Shown here: positions 50,250 to 63,854 of the stretch, piece by piece
Position numbering within the stretch: position 1 is the stretch's first letter
How the letters are laid out: every line of letters begins with the position of its first letter
The notes under the pieces: generated by a model
What the model saw: only the letters and a program-made list of their open reading frames with translations
The model's database searches: none
What the model was told of the DNA's origin: nothing
Assembly: GCF_020882245.1 (NCBI RefSeq)
Contig: NC_083597.1
Span: forward strand, 45,548,152-45,612,151
Length of the DNA stretch: 64,000 bases
Reading direction: 5' to 3'
Source: Rhopalosiphum padi
Lineage: Eukaryota > Arthropoda > Insecta > Hemiptera > Aphididae
Position numbers and translations under genes: made by a program

Positions 50250-50720
50250 GTTTGAACCGACAGCGCTGTGGGAACTACTTTCGCATTACTTAATCGCGAA
50301 GTTAATGCCTATTTTGTGTCTAATCACTATTTTCATCAGTTTTATTTAAATATCGCATTGGCCTTCGATTCATACACGTTCAATATAATATCGACTGTGA
50401 GATATTTCAAACAGCCTCGACCTTTTTGATTTTCTTGGGTGGAGAACAGAGCCTTCAATTTATTGTGTCCAAATTGCAGTTCACGCGTTTCACACGGCGT
50501 GCCCAAGTTCAAAATTTTTATATTGGAATCGTGAGTGCGTCACTTCACGCGCATTCATCCACGCCACAATACAGTCGGGTTCCTGTTTAGTGTTTCTATC
50601 ATAATGTCTTATGTATCCGTTTCACGTCCAAAATATCTGTTTTAAGCCGCTTAAACTTTCCGAAATCGCTTTGCAAAGGATCTTACTCGAGTTTAAAACT
50701 CTGTAAACCTTACACGATTA
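50250..50720. promoter_or_regulatory. moderately CpG-rich block
   Basis: Near-balanced composition with CpGs (CACGCGTTTCACACGGCGTG, GTGCGTCACTTCACGCGC). It begins just after a pyrimidine tract followed by GACAG (about 50228-50263), which resembles a 3' splice site, but no frame stays open for more than about 20 codons afterwards. Could be a noncoding exon or a regulatory element. Confidence 0.28.
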
Positions 50721-51179
50721 CACTGTGTTTTTTACATCGCTAGCCACAATATATATTTATATATTATATAAAATGCTCGGGTATGTGCTACAACCATATT
50801 ATTTTATTTTTATTCTTTCGACAGTGTTGAAAAGCTTTTGCTGTATTTATCTTGTTAAATATGTCACCAACATCAACATGACCGCGGTCTTCTCAAGTAG
50901 GTTTTTCGTTTGAGCAGTCCGGAGAATATAATATATTGCAGACTATATTAAATAACATTGTTTTCTTTAACATCTCGAGTGTAGCTTGTACGGCGATCTC
51001 GAATATAATGCATTCTTTGTTGACAAATATGATCTCAAGAGGTTCTGTTAATCAATTAATAACTCTCCGCGTTATTTTTTGTCCTCTTTTACGACGATCA
51101 CAACAGTAATAATAATAAGTATCCTATTCGCCCGGTTGACCAGTGTAAATATGTATCGATAATGTTATTCATTATAATA
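50721..51179. other. Spacer of mixed composition, no supported gene
   Basis: The 62-codon frame at 50725-50913 is hydrophobic and cysteine-containing but has no initiation context or motif that would support it. Scattered CpGs only. Confidence 0.4.
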
Positions 51180-52330
51180 TGTACGCATTTAGGTCAGACG
51201 GTTTTACGAAGTAATATCATTTACAGTGATCATTCTCTGGTAGAACATCGTAAGGTAAACGGGGGGTGGGCAAGTATAGGCAGCGAAGGTCCATCGCACG
51301 CGGTACATGTACAATCCCGCAATAATGTATAATGTTGTCGAATAGTTTGGTGACCGCCATGCCGTTCAAACTCCGCACGGAAAAGTATGGCCAAACTAAA
51401 TCGGTCCGGTGCAAAATGTCACGGGTTTCGTTTTCCGACCGGTCCTCGCATACTTACGCGCTATCCCGAGGACCGCATACCACGGTAACATTGTTTATTA
51501 ACCAAGTTGCCGGGATATATATATGTGTGTGTGTGTTTGTGTGCGCGTGTGTGTGTGTTCAGTGGTAGCGTAATTGCCAAACACGGCGTGCGGTGGCCCG
51601 AGTCGAACAGTTCTCGGTGGTTCGAACTCTGCGGGTAGGACGGGATAAGTATTGTAATTGTAGGAAGATTATTATTACGTTATTATTACCACACTATATT
51701 ACACTATACCTTACCTTCACTACAACACGCGTGTAGAAATAACATACGCTCAACAATTAGTGTTTTCAGATGTGACCGGAAACCTGCACGCGTGCACCGG
51801 CGATACCCGACTGTGGCGTGCTAAGTATAATATGCTTAGTATACTTGTGCCTAACGTTATAATAATATACGTTATAGGTAGGTATAGGTATATACAGTTG
51901 CCGTCGACGATGTGTTCGGATGGGTGCGCGGTTGCTTCAATGTCGTCCACGCTATATACAACAACAATAGTGTGTTATATTATTATCGTTATTATACGTA
52001 CGTACACAATGGACGCGGCGAGGTCAATATTATTAGCTTAAAATAATGTATAATGTTAATATTATATTTCGGTATACAAACGCATTCAATTAGCGCAACG
52101 GCAAACCGCGGATTTTTAACGCTGAACACGCAGCGACTTCTCAGTGCGCTATAACAATATTATAATTCGTTACGGGTAATATCCGCAGACGGTTGGCTGA
52201 TTTTGGACTTTAGCCGTCATTAAGCAGATAAAACGAATAAGTGATCATAAAAGATCACCCTTTTTGCCTCTGCTAATATCAATATCCGGGACGAAAACTC
52301 CAGCAACAGCAATTTATGTTTTTATTTTTT
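51180..52330. promoter_or_regulatory. large CpG-rich block with (GT)n
   Basis: More than 1 kb of elevated CpG (51340-51480, 51580-51650, 51720-51820, 51900-52020, 52080-52200), with the (TG)n tract in its middle. Overlapping frames on both strands (65-93 codons) are mutually inconsistent and lack motifs. A B-box-like GGTTCGAACTC at 51619 was examined and rejected as a tRNA. The region could hold a promoter or untranslated exons. Confidence 0.33.
51514..51560. repeat. compound (AT)n/(GT)n microsatellite
   Basis: ATATATAT passes into interrupted GT units (TGTGTGTTTGTGTGCGCGTG) in a CpG-rich context. Confidence 0.92.
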
Positions 52331-53259
52331 TAAATTTGTTATTTGTTTCGTTTATCGGCTAATCTCGACATTAGTCCGTCTTTATTTAACAACGATGTAT
52401 CGATATAATACACTTGAACATATCTGATATCTTTTTTTTCATATTAACTCGACTGCAAAGGCCATTTGTTACGGTTTCTTAGATAACATATATTACAATA
52501 ATATAATTATTAGTCATAGTATTTTTAATAGATTACATTATATTTTGTTCGTTAGGTCGGTTTAATTTTAAAAAAGTTAATAATTTTCTTGTTTTGTTCA
52601 GGGTTTGAACCGAAAAGTGTATTTTGATGATACAGCTTTGGGCCATGTCGAGGTTTATTCGATCCTAGTGTTGACTCGTCGTTAATTTTATGAGTTTGTG
52701 AGTGCAACTTAAGTCATATATCATATGGCATGTGATACGCACGTGTTTCGGATTAAGCGCCGACAATTCAGCCAATATTCGTTTTCAACGCGACACACCT
52801 ATATATATATATGTGTATATATGTATATCTGCGACCCGTTCGTAACTGATCACAGTACATTAATATACCGGACAATATTATTATATCAAGCTCTATATAT
52901 ATATATATATGGTATACGTAGGCTTATAAATTATATTATACGATACATCTTTTCGTGTATTGTATTATAGGCATTTGGCACTATGTGCATAATGTATCAA
53001 GTTAGCGTTGCACCTCTATCGAATTTGTCAATGTCAAAAAGTCCAAAATAACCTATAACGATTTATAAAATAATGCACGTCCAGCAAACGGTAATATTAT
53101 TATATACAGTATACGTACACTAAACGCATTAAATAAACGAATAAATAGATGCGATTAATAACACGTGGTGGTGTTTCGGTTTAAAATATTCAAAATTATT
53201 TTAATAAATAACTCATCATTTGTCAAAAGATAAACTATATACTGCAGTGTACGTAAAAA
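52331..53259. other. A+T-rich stretch with (TA)n tracts, no supported gene
   Basis: Contains (TA)n tracts near 52799-52830 and 52893-52910; the 81-codon frame over 52725-52970 is made largely by these repeats. A short CpG patch lies at 52730-52790. No exon supported. Confidence 0.5.
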
Positions 53260-53680
53260 TTATGGTCAAATATCCAATTTTTGCTATTGGTCGATGACGA
53301 AAAGCTCGGAAATTGTATACCGACATACGTCTTCCGCTATCACAATGTAGTTGCTAACTGCGATCGCCGAGGTCAATTATTAAAGGGACAAAAATAAACT
53401 TACTAATATATTTTAATATCTCATACGAGTGATCACTCTTCGCTCTTTAGTCTTCATCACGCTCGTCTCTCGAGCGGAAACATACTTGTTTTTTTTCTTC
53501 GGCCGTTTATATTGCTGATATACGTCGCGTTCCCTAGAAAGTGTTGAAGTAAATCGTTCGGAGCCAACTTGTAGAACGCGCGACATACTCAACGAATGAT
53601 ATGATCATAATATTGTTGTCTAGTTTTTCACACTCCGCGTGCCACGGATGTAAGGTGTTAGCTATTTCGTAGGAAACTCG
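53260..53680. promoter_or_regulatory. moderately CpG-rich block
   Basis: Near-balanced patch with CpGs (CTAACTGCGATCGCCGAGG, TACGTCGCGTTCCC). No frame and no core promoter pair; interpreted only as possible regulatory DNA. Confidence 0.25.
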
Positions 53681-54799
53681 TCGTAATTAATTATATATAT
53701 ATACTTATAAACGTACAGTAAGCATTTTGGCTGTTGACTGTCATAGTCGGCGGTGACAATAGCCAATGGGATATTGTTCTCATACTTCTCTCTTAATGGC
53801 GGTCGTGTTGGCTTTTAGAATGTTGACGGCGGAGCTATTGTTCAAGAGAGTCAATATTATGCTATATTGTATTGTATTATATAATATATAATATACATTA
53901 CACCTATGGCGATATATATATGTAGTATAAATAATATTTCTCGTTTAACAGCCTCGATAATATTGCTCTCTTTGCTATCAATATAAATGTGCATACTTTT
54001 TAATTTTAGGTATGTATTTCATTTTACAATAGAAATTTGAAGTGTTTTTTTCTTTGCGTGCGTATAAGTAATTTTTATTTAGTTTGTCTAGCGATATTTT
54101 GTTTTTGTTCGTTTTAAAAATTGAAATTTTAAATATCCATATTATAAAATTGTTTACAGAATCATTGATCGCGTTCGTTGAATACGATTCAAAATATCTA
54201 ATTTATCAATTTACAAAAATAAAAACAACCCACGTTATACGTATTATATAAGTTTAGTGTAATAAAAATATATAAAAACACTCAACATTTTCAGGTAATT
54301 ACGAATATTAAAATTTTAAATTACTGTTTCAATAGAAATATTTAAGCTTACGTAAATGTGATTCTATACCTTCTCTCCGTTGAACTTTAAACATTTATAA
54401 AATCATTGATCTGAATTATTAAGTGTTATTCAATTTTACAACGCATTTACTTTTGAGTGTAGACAATTTGGACGACATTGAAAATATATTCTCTAAACGA
54501 TATTTACGTCGAATACGTATTGATTAAAATGCTATTTGAATATAATAATATTAATAGTGTTAAAGATTTATGAACAAAGTGCAAAAGACACATGGAATAC
54601 CGAACGATTACAAAAAAAAAAAAAATCCTAAAAGGTTGGAGAGCACAAAAAAAGGAAAAACCCGTTTTTGGAAATCATTCAACTACATTGAATTCGGAAA
54701 TGAGACGGAGGGGAAAAAAAGGTTTAAAATGTTTATTCAAACGTCGATTTCAAACGTTTTACACGTTTAACCCCATTTCTTGGCATAAACTCTATTCCA
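53681..54799. other. A+T-rich stretch without a supported gene
   Basis: Two overlapping frames at 54570-54810 are lysine-rich and contain an A run; neither has a motif. A small CpG patch lies at 53740-53850. Confidence 0.45.
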
Positions 54800-56420
54800 G
54801 CTTTTATTGAAACACACGGCCGTACACGTGCAGTGCACCTTGGGCATTGGCATAATTCCCTCGCGTGATTTCGCGCGCGATCGTGGCCGCGAAATAATCG
54901 TCGTCCGTCCCCCGTCGACGATTGTCACTCGACGAACTGTCGCGCTCGCAAATATAATACACCGTATTACCGCACATGTACCCTTGGGCACCCGCGTTTC
55001 TTCTTCGACACGTCGTTCACAATATTATACGCAATCGTTGTACCTATGACGTGCACGCTCTCTTTGTCGCCCGATCCGATATACAGCGCAATCCTTTTAA
55101 AATAAATTAAAACCGTTCGTATATTTATTATCACCTACCCGCAAACCGTACACAGTTTACCTCCCCTAGGAGAGAGCCCCCACCCCTGCCACCCGGAAGC
55201 GGTCCAACCGCATATCATATGATTTTTATCGACGTCGTCTTTTATCATCATCATCATTGCGAATAATAATAACATAGACCTAACAGCGAGTGCGGCACGA
55301 CGACGGTTGTGCAGGAGAAAGCTTTCCCGCCGGGAGACTATACATATACAATATATATATACCACACGCACCACAAAAGTAGCATATTATTATATTATTA
55401 TAATATATGCGACGTAGTGGTAGTAGTAGTTGGTATATATAATGTATGTATAGGTTAGTGCGTGTCGGGATGGGCTGAGGGCGAGAGAATAGCGTATAAA
55501 TATATAAGTAAAAAGAAATAACAAAACAAAAAAATCCAAGAATCTTCGCGCGTTGCTTTATCGCTTGGCGCTCGTAAAATATTCCGGTCACGTTTTACCC
55601 GTGGAAAATTGTCCCATATTTCATAATACACCGCGGCGGCAACGGTGTTTCTGTCCACGATGTCTTTTGCACATATAGCCCTTTCCCGTGGCCCGTAAAC
55701 ACTCCTTTATTATTCACGGCGTGCCGACAACAATACTGTACAGCGAGCACACACGCGCGCACACGACGTTTTTTCTGTGTTTTCCGTTTTCGATTTCACT
55801 CCACTCGGTGACGCCCGCGCCCCCTCCCCCCGTTTATCGTATGCTTGTGCGGTTCGCGTGCTTCCCATAACACGTGTACAACACAAATTTTATTCCGTTG
55901 CTAGGTCGCGAATTTTATTACATAATAATAATATACTGCGTGCTTAGACGAAAATCGATGAGTGAAGTAATAAGTGCATCCGGTTACACACTGAGATTAT
56001 TTCGCAAATCACCAGTAATTATGATGGTTTGGGTTTAGGACGCCGAAACCTACACCTAATGCACCTACTACACTGTGATTATGAGTCCAAAACCGTTTTA
56101 ATCCCGAAGACGACGACGACGACGACGAATAATCGCGTTGTTTGAATAATACAGTTAATCAAACTGCGTGTTATCGTGTTTTTTTTTCTTTCGAATCGTC
56201 AGAAGAAAATCCGCGCACCGTATCCGATGGACAACAACATTATTGTAACTAATTGTGCCGTGCATATATTATAATATTATAATGTGAGCTCGCCAGAGCG
56301 TTTCGTTCGTTTTTACTGCAGGTATTACACGAGTCCACCGCGTTTTTACGATATCACGATGTAATGTAATTGATTAAAGCTCTTCTGAGTGTCTTGGGAA
56401 CGGGTTCGTCGGCCGTACAC
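54800..56420. promoter_or_regulatory. large CpG-rich block, possible promoter cluster
   Basis: The longest CpG-rich block in the window, with dense patches at 54815-55080, 55135-55340, 55540-55870 and 56040-56410 separated by A+T-rich gaps. It includes GATTTCGCGCGCGATCG, a C-rich run near 55815 and (GAC)n at 56108-56128. Six overlapping frames of 60-103 codons exist on both strands, and none is favoured. Such a cluster is typical of the region around a promoter of a regulated gene; direction and gene are unknown. Confidence 0.35.
56108..56128. repeat. (GAC)n trinucleotide repeat
   Basis: About seven units read directly from the sequence, within the CpG-rich block. Confidence 0.92.
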
Positions 56421-56985
56421 TGCAATCAAATTAAAAATAGATATCTTAACCATGTTACATACGAGTAACTACAGTTCAAGCAACACGCAGGATTACATTT
56501 CGAGTAACCGACTAAGTTAATTCCCGCAAGTATAATCAAAACTTTTCGTTCAACTTTACACTGTTGGTTTTGGCCTGCTACCGAAGTATGCGTTTTAATT
56601 TTAAAAGGTTGTACGAATTAATGAAACTTTTTACGAAAAGAGTCTTATGTCTTTTTAACTAGGTATACATTTCGTGCATTTGAGAATTAATTGAACTAAT
56701 TTTAAAAACGTATATAAGTCCCGCTAAGTATACAATGTTTATTCATCTCTTAATTAAAAGCTTTAAAAACGATGAAGGTTAACAATTTATATACTTATAA
56801 TAATATTATACTATTGGTAGTTTTTTAAACATAATAAATTTAAAAGAATTTAATTATGGATACAATTCTAATGATAAAATATGATATTTTTATTATAGCA
56901 ATATTTTGTTAAACCGATACTTTATCTATTATAATAGAATAATTTAGGACAAAGGCTGGAAAATGATTTAATAATATATTATATA
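56421..56985. other. A+T-rich stretch without a supported gene
   Basis: Transition from the CpG-rich block into A+T-rich DNA; no features supported. Confidence 0.5.
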
Positions 56986-56989
56986 TTTT

Positions 56990-57560
56990 AGTCAAAATTC
57001 AAGCATAAAAAAAAAATGGTTGGCAAGTGGGTACCGTTCTGCTTGCGCGTTTGGTCTCGACTCTCGAGTGGGTCACTATTACGTGTGTTAAATTTTAATT
57101 CAATTATGTATAGTTGTCAACGAAAAACGATTCTGAACGGAGACGGTCTTGTTTGATATGTATAGCTTATCAAAATGTATTTAGCTTTCCAGTGGATTTT
57201 TTTATATAGATATGTTGAAAAACATTTTTAAAAATCTTCAATTACATTTTCAAATTTTTGGTTGTAAAAACAAAAATGTTTATACTTACATTTCTAACTA
57301 CAAAATAATTCGCTAATTTTCACAATTGTTATATGAATTTTGTTAAAATTCTAACTTTGAATGCTTATAAAAAGTGTTGTGACTATAGATTTTCAATAAT
57401 TTTTAAAAAAATTTATGAGAAGTTTCATATTCAATTTTCAAATAATTCCATCCAGTATATAGTTTAAATCAAAATGTTTAGAAAAAAAAATTCAAAAAAA
57501 TAGATAGACTTTAAATTGAGTCAAAATATCTTATTACATAAATATTTGTGATATACGCGA
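56990..57560 (+). repeat. dispersed repeat family 2, copy D
   Basis: Carries the word ACGAAAAACGATTCTGAACG (57120-57139), which I associate with abundant aphid repeats. It shares an ordered series of words with 25300-26030: GCAAGTGGGTACCG, GTTAAATTTTAATTCAAT, ACGAAAAACG, and GAATTTTGTTAAAATT followed by GAATGCTTATAA (57336-57370). Better preserved on its left half than copy E. Non-coding; class unknown. Confidence 0.6.
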
Positions 57561-60500
57561 TTATTATATTTGTATTTATGTGGAGATTCATTTTCCGCAA
57601 TCAAATGTAGGTACAAGGTACCTATTTATATGTATAATATGATATTTATTTTCGGTGATAAAATTAAAATTATTAAAAACCCATCAGTGTTGAATGTAAA
57701 AATCACACACATACACACAGTACGCACACATATTATATACTTTATATATTAATTTATTATTAAATCAAATTATCGATCAGATATTTTATATAATAGGTAT
57801 ATTATATAACATATAGAATGGGACATGTTTATATTTTGAATAACATCAACAAATTGCAATCAATGTATAAATATAATGTTGTATTTTCTTCTTAAAATAT
57901 GTCATTATTGACAATACTTTAACATATTACAAACAAATGAAAACGTCGATGTTTTGTGTTTGACAACTTACTGAATACTGAAAATACTTTGGTAAAGAAA
58001 AAAGGGATTGATAAAATACAATATATTACTATACTGTAGAAAAAAATCAATTATTTTAGTAATGATGATTGATTGTATGTGTATATTTTAATAAAGCTAT
58101 TAAAATTTTTAACACAAAAAAGTTGATTAAATTAACATAAAAAAATTATCCATCAAAAAATTCTAAAAAGTTATCTCACAAGTACAAATTCTAAAATTAT
58201 TTCAAATGTTCAACTAACCTAAAAACAAATAACAAATTGTTATAGTTATACTCGTCTCTCAACAATAATAAAATTGTAGATACATTTCATATAATTTTCA
58301 TAAACTTGTATTAAATACGTCACTCGTTTTTTTTTTTAAATAAAAATTATTTATATTGTAAATTTTATATAAATTGGAATTCATGCAACTCTTGTAGAAT
58401 TAATTAATTTACATGATATGTTCCTCTATCGAATGTTACAAATAAAGGCGTGTAACGCATAATTCTAAAGTAAATAATATAAATTCTTAAAAATAAAAAT
58501 TAAGCCAAATTTTACCTTATTAATTATTTGATTTAGATTTTCTCTGGTAATCTCTATTAGTTTTACAGAAAACCTTTATCGTGAATAACTAAAAAATTTT
58601 AACTTGAGTACATAATAAAAATATTCACTAAAGATGCACAACAAAATGAGATAATGTTTTATATTATAATTTTAAGTCGATTTTGATTTTCAAAAGAATA
58701 TTGTGAAAAACATCATACATCTGTTTGAAAATGACGTCTTATACGGTTATTTAATTCCCATTTTATTAGTTCTGAAACAATAAAAATGTTTGAAATTTAT
58801 CAATTGTATACTAAAATCAATAATTTACCATTAATGTCATTTAAAATAGGTACCAAATATTAACAAATTTAATAATGATATTTTAAACTAATTTACACAC
58901 TGAATTTGAAGTCACCAATAATTAAATTTACTACAAGCATCTAAATATCTTTGATAAAATGAATATATAAATCGTATTACAGTTAGTTACTTATCGATAT
59001 AGTATAAAAAACATGGATATAGTATACTGAAGGGATACGAATTGAATTTTAATCTTATCGAATTTAAATCGAATTTAATCCATTAATCATCGTACTTTTT
59101 TTTTGAAGTAAGCCCGAGAAGAAATAATGGAAAATAGCTTGAAACATGTCTGTCAATTTGTTAGATAAGTGGTTCTCTACAGTATATTATAAAGAATGTG
59201 CGATTTGTGTACGATCGCGTTTATTGAGTTAAATCATTTATTATGAAATTCAAAACTATTAATCTAACATAATATTCGCTTATTATTCTTGGTCTTTTTT
59301 TTTGTATACCTACTTAATAAAAATATTATGAAAATCAGATTTTACCTCCTCAAGCTTTAAATTTTAATACTTGCATGAATATCTTAAATTTTAAAACTTA
59401 ATTAGTTAACACTAAATGGGTTAACTAAGAAAATTAAAGAATCATTAAAAATAAAACTTAATGTTAACTAATAAAAAAATAGTAAATATTCAATTGTTAT
59501 ATAATCGGTTATTATTGTAGAAAGATTTATAATTATAGACATAAAAGTGGATAATAAAAAAAAAAATGCCGGTAATTACAAATTTATAATTAATATAATA
59601 ATAAGTTTCTTTATTCATTGACGAACTTTCATACAATTTCGTAGTATAGTGGAATTGTATTTTCATTGCGTGAAATCATTCAATATTTTTTTTTTTGTAT
59701 ATAAATCGAAAAATACCCGTCGAGTACACCAAAGTATTTCCTTGAAAATCCGATTACTATGGAAGTAGGAATGTGAAAAGAAAATATATAATAATCGGAT
59801 TACCAAACAAACGCATTTTATTTCTCTATAGCATAGTGAACAACATATTTACTTTTTCCTTTTTGCGTTTAGTACCATTTTCAATAAATAACCACTGTTA
59901 TATGGCGTGAGATGCTAAACAAAGACAGTTTCTGAGCTGAGAAGTAATATAATAATTGGCCATGTTTTCAAAGAATAATGTTTTCAACATATAATATAGC
60001 GAAACTAAAACATTAAACTGTATAGCTTAAGATATACGTACATACATTAACGTATTTAGAGTGTATGTAATTATTTTATATTTTTTTTAACGATAATTTA
60101 CTTTTGTAGGTAAAATATTTGTTTTACATTTTTTATTTTGATAACACTTAACCGATTATGTAATATTACGATATTGAAGAGGGGTTATTAATATTAAATG
60201 TTGCCGAATTTATTTTGTATTACACGGATAATTTATGAAATTATAAAGAGTCGATAAAGTTACAATGAATCTTGTCTTGTAATAAAACAAATACCAGCAA
60301 TATATAAGATTTTTTTGAAAATCAAGATAATAACGTAATCAACTAATTACAGTTTGCGTGCTAATATATAATTAATTTATGCAATAAATTGTAGAACTCA
60401 TCAATAATTGCTTTTTACGTGATGGAAAACGAATTAATTTATATTAAGCACACATATTTATTACATATTTCGTTAACGGTGAAAATTATGAATATATTAT

Positions 60501-61785
60501 AATATATCGACTATACCTGACTAACCTAAACGGCATAATCACTGAGCTTTAAACGGAACCACGGAAGTAATATTTTAGTATGTATCTGAAGTAATTTCTA
60601 GTAACGTAATATCGTATAATTTATGTTATTTCAAGGTTTAACTACTACAGTGTTACTGTTAAAATTTAACAGTGGCAATTATAATATAAGTATATAACAC
60701 ATTTATATTGCACGCATTTCTGAAAAATACTAAATTTTAAAATTTTAAAAAAAAATTAACCGCAAAATTGTATTTAAAACTTGCAATGAATAATATTGTA
60801 TTTTGTTGCTATCATGGTACTTTTTATAATCTTTATTGTCTTTTTGATCATTCAATATTAATAAAAATCATTATAATGAATAGGTAATAATAGGTAATAT
60901 TAATATTATAATAATTGATTAATTAACTATTTACAATATAATAAATTGCTGTATTACATTATGGTAGGCGATACTTGAATAAAACCATATACAATTATAA
61001 TAATAAGTATAATTTACACTTCGTATATATAGGGTAGGTGTTTATTTTTTAATGAAAAATCAATATTATAAACGATTATAAGTGAATACCAGATTTGATC
61101 AATGTAAGACAATCCGTTTTGGCGAAACTAATAGAGGAAATACAAAAAGTATTCAAGTATGCAATATATAAGGTCTTTTTATTGAATTTAATTAGTGATT
61201 GTGTTAATAGAAACTAATGATGGGAGTAAATTAATTGTTGATGAACGAAATCGGTATAATTAATAATTTATTACTACAGTTCTTTAATCGACATTTCTCA
61301 TATATTTTTAAATAATTAAAAAATTATTATTTTTTTTTTTTTTTAACTATATTGTTTATTAATAATCTTTATTTCCAAGATAATAATAAAATATGTTAAT
61401 TTTCTGTATAATAAATACATTATGTGCCAACAGTGTTATATTTTTAAGCTTTTAAGATTTAAATTACTTTAAAATTGAAATAAAAATTACCTTACTTACT
61501 GGATACTATAGTATCATATGATTTTATGTCAGTAAGATACAGAATTCATAATTACTCACAACATTTTCTTGCTTTTTTAATTTTTTATAGCATAGTAACA
61601 TTTTTAAAACATTGTTTTTTTCAAGTAATACCATGAATCAGAATGTTTGTAATAAACGACGAAACTAAATAAGACATTATATATTGTGTTTACCAGTTTA
61701 AATAAAACTGGCATCTTATACCTATACAAATAATATGACAAAAATGTATCGGTATTGGAATTTTGGTTGTTATTTTAATTTTTAG
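57561..61785. other. Long A+T-rich stretch without a supported gene
   Basis: More than 4 kb of A+T-rich DNA with T or A runs (58328-58339, 59097-59104, 61329-61344). No exon, element end or RNA gene recognised. A GGTACC-containing site lies at 57616. Confidence 0.55.
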
Positions 61786-61920
61786 ATATGCTCATATCCT
61801 TATGACATCGCGCTTGAAAAGACTATACCAGATTCGTTTTTCAAAGTTAAGGTGCTGAATTATTTTCAAATTAATTCTATCACTCTTGTACAATGTACAA
61901 GCTTAACCCTGGGGTATTAA
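61786..61920 (+). CDS. exon-like stretch, unrecognised
   Basis: A pyrimidine-rich tract ending TTTTTAG (61779-61785) is followed by 44 open codons that begin ICSYPYDIALEKTIPDSFF and end LTLGY before TAA. A shorter alternative ends at AAG|GTGCTG (61851), giving a 66-base phase-0 exon. The composition rises over the stretch. Neither version matches a family I know. It lies directly before a GC-richer block (61900-62350) and may belong with it. Confidence 0.25.
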   Translation: MCSYPYDIALEKTIPDSFFKVKVLNYFQINSITLVQCTSLTLGY

Positions 61921-62350
61921 AAGCAAAACAGTTTTAATCTGCGCCCCGAACTCTGGCACTGACGTATTTAAGGAGAAGTTGATTAATAGACAAAAACGAA
62001 GAAATTGTATCAGCGAACGTGAACCAACGCAAATGAAAGGGTAAGAGCGGTGTTAGGATGTCTGAGGCCACGGTGGATGAGAAGGATTCACCTCCTCCTT
62101 TTTTTTTCGATAGATAAAAATTGAGATTTATTCACGAATGGCGACGGTGTAATCCTACACGGAGAGGCATTAAGACAGATTTGGGATTTTAAAGCGTCTG
62201 CAGCAAGTTTATTGTACACTTGGGAACGGGAAGGGTTGTAGTTTCTTAATACCATCACTGTAAGTAGCATTGGCTAAAGTCGTTGTTCAAGTTTACCGGA
62301 TCGTTGATGAATTCAGCAATAGTTTATTATACAGTGGACCAAATAGGGCA
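61921..62350. other. GC-richer block of unknown nature
   Basis: Composition is near-balanced for about 400 bases, then drops sharply. On the + strand an ATG at 62059 opens MSEATVDEKDSPPPF and stops after 19 codons. On the - strand a 60-codon frame reads ... NYNPSRSQVYNKLAADALKS ... to a lysine/arginine tail. Neither is recognised. Possible fragment of a transposable element or an untranslated exon. Confidence 0.3.
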
Positions 62351-63854
62351 TTGTCCGTCTGCTTTGATACGTATAAAAATGTTTTTAATCAATAGATGAA
62401 TTGTATGCATAGTCAACTTGTCAATATTATATGTTATCATACTGATATATACTTACTATATTTGTTGATAAAAGTATGTAATGTCGTAGGCATATAGTCA
62501 AATCAGACATTTTATTTATAAAATTAATAAAAAATTGTTATTATAATATAACCTTTTTAATCATATTTCATGTTCATAGTATTATCATACCTAATTAGTA
62601 ATTACCTATATTTATTTATAATTTAAATTATAAATCATTCGTACTGGCCGAGGATACGAAATTAAAAATATTTCATATACTTACGTATTTTAAATATTAA
62701 TAAATAATATATAGTTTTTTTTTTTAAAACTAAGTACTAAGTATAAAAATTATATCAAATGAAAATCGCGTAACTAGTGACTCAAATCTAAAAACGATAG
62801 TTATAGTACCTATTTCTTTCATGTGTTATTATAATTACAATACTATATCTTTGTCTTTTCATACATTTAAAAATGATTTAATAATTCAATGATACTTCTG
62901 TAGTTAATATTACGTAAAATGTTTCGGGATTCATTGATTAAATACTATGTACATTTGATTTTTGAGATTTGAGATTTTTGAAATAAATGGATCATTATTG
63001 ATTTCCTTGGCATTTGGACATTTGGTGTACATTTCTTAATTATTTCATGCAGTTTATAAGTAATGATGTTATAATGAATTGTACGCATTAGTTATATATA
63101 TTATGTATAATATATATATTATATTATTCTCAAATTTTGATAGCAGTACCTACTACTTACATAATTATGGTTTCATAGTTTGAATTTACATAAATATTCA
63201 ATTCAAACCACCAAAACTGTTGTTATATTAGTATAACTAATAACTTAAATTATGCCAATATTGACTAAAATGTGATTATTTTAGTCATAGATAAGTACCC
63301 TAAAATTATGATGTTTTAACTTGTTATAATTTGTGCAACTTAGTTGTGGTACTTATTTAATATGTAAGTTAAAACAATTGACTATAAATACAAGTTACAA
63401 CTTACAAGTAACTTAAGTATTATTTATATAAGTGTTTATAATATAAAACAAGTATTTGAAACCATTGCAGGTTATAACTTATACCTAAATAGTTTATAAT
63501 ACATTATATTTTATGTCTGTATTTTTTGTCTTCCTAAGTGAAATTCATAAATACCAACAATATAGTTTTAAAATGCGTAGACATTTTTTTTAATGACCTT
63601 TTTTCAAATTTAAAGTTTTTTATGTGGTTACTGGTTATGATTTATACATAACTGATTTACAGTTTAAAATATTATTATTTGTTTTTATGATTTTTTTTTG
63701 TTACTTTTCAAATAAGTCTTTTTAATTTTTTTTTTTTGAGTATAGTAATAACATATTATCTTTTTTTTATTTTCCTATATTCATAGTGAAGGGTTACTAT
63801 TATGTTTTAGGTTTATCAGATATTTTAGATCGACTTTGTTAGTGATAATTTAAT
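62351..63854. other. A+T-rich stretch without a supported gene
   Basis: Very A+T-rich with T runs near 62717 and 63690-63760; no features supported. Confidence 0.55.

Noticed and set aside
51617..51630. GGTTCGAACTC, a tRNA B-box-like word
   Set aside because: No A box at the right distance and no pairing acceptor or anticodon stems could be drawn around it.
51760..52041. 93-codon ORF, + strand
   Set aside because: Opposite-strand ORF of 66 codons overlaps it and the start is not an ATG in good context; composition explains the openness.
54570..54810. Two overlapping lysine-rich ORFs
   Set aside because: Created by A runs; the two frames are equally open and neither resembles a protein.
55135..55658. 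Three overlapping minus-strand ORFs of 67-103 codons
   Set aside because: They overlap in different frames within a CpG-rich block where stops are rare, and include simple-repeat translations; none is favoured over the others.
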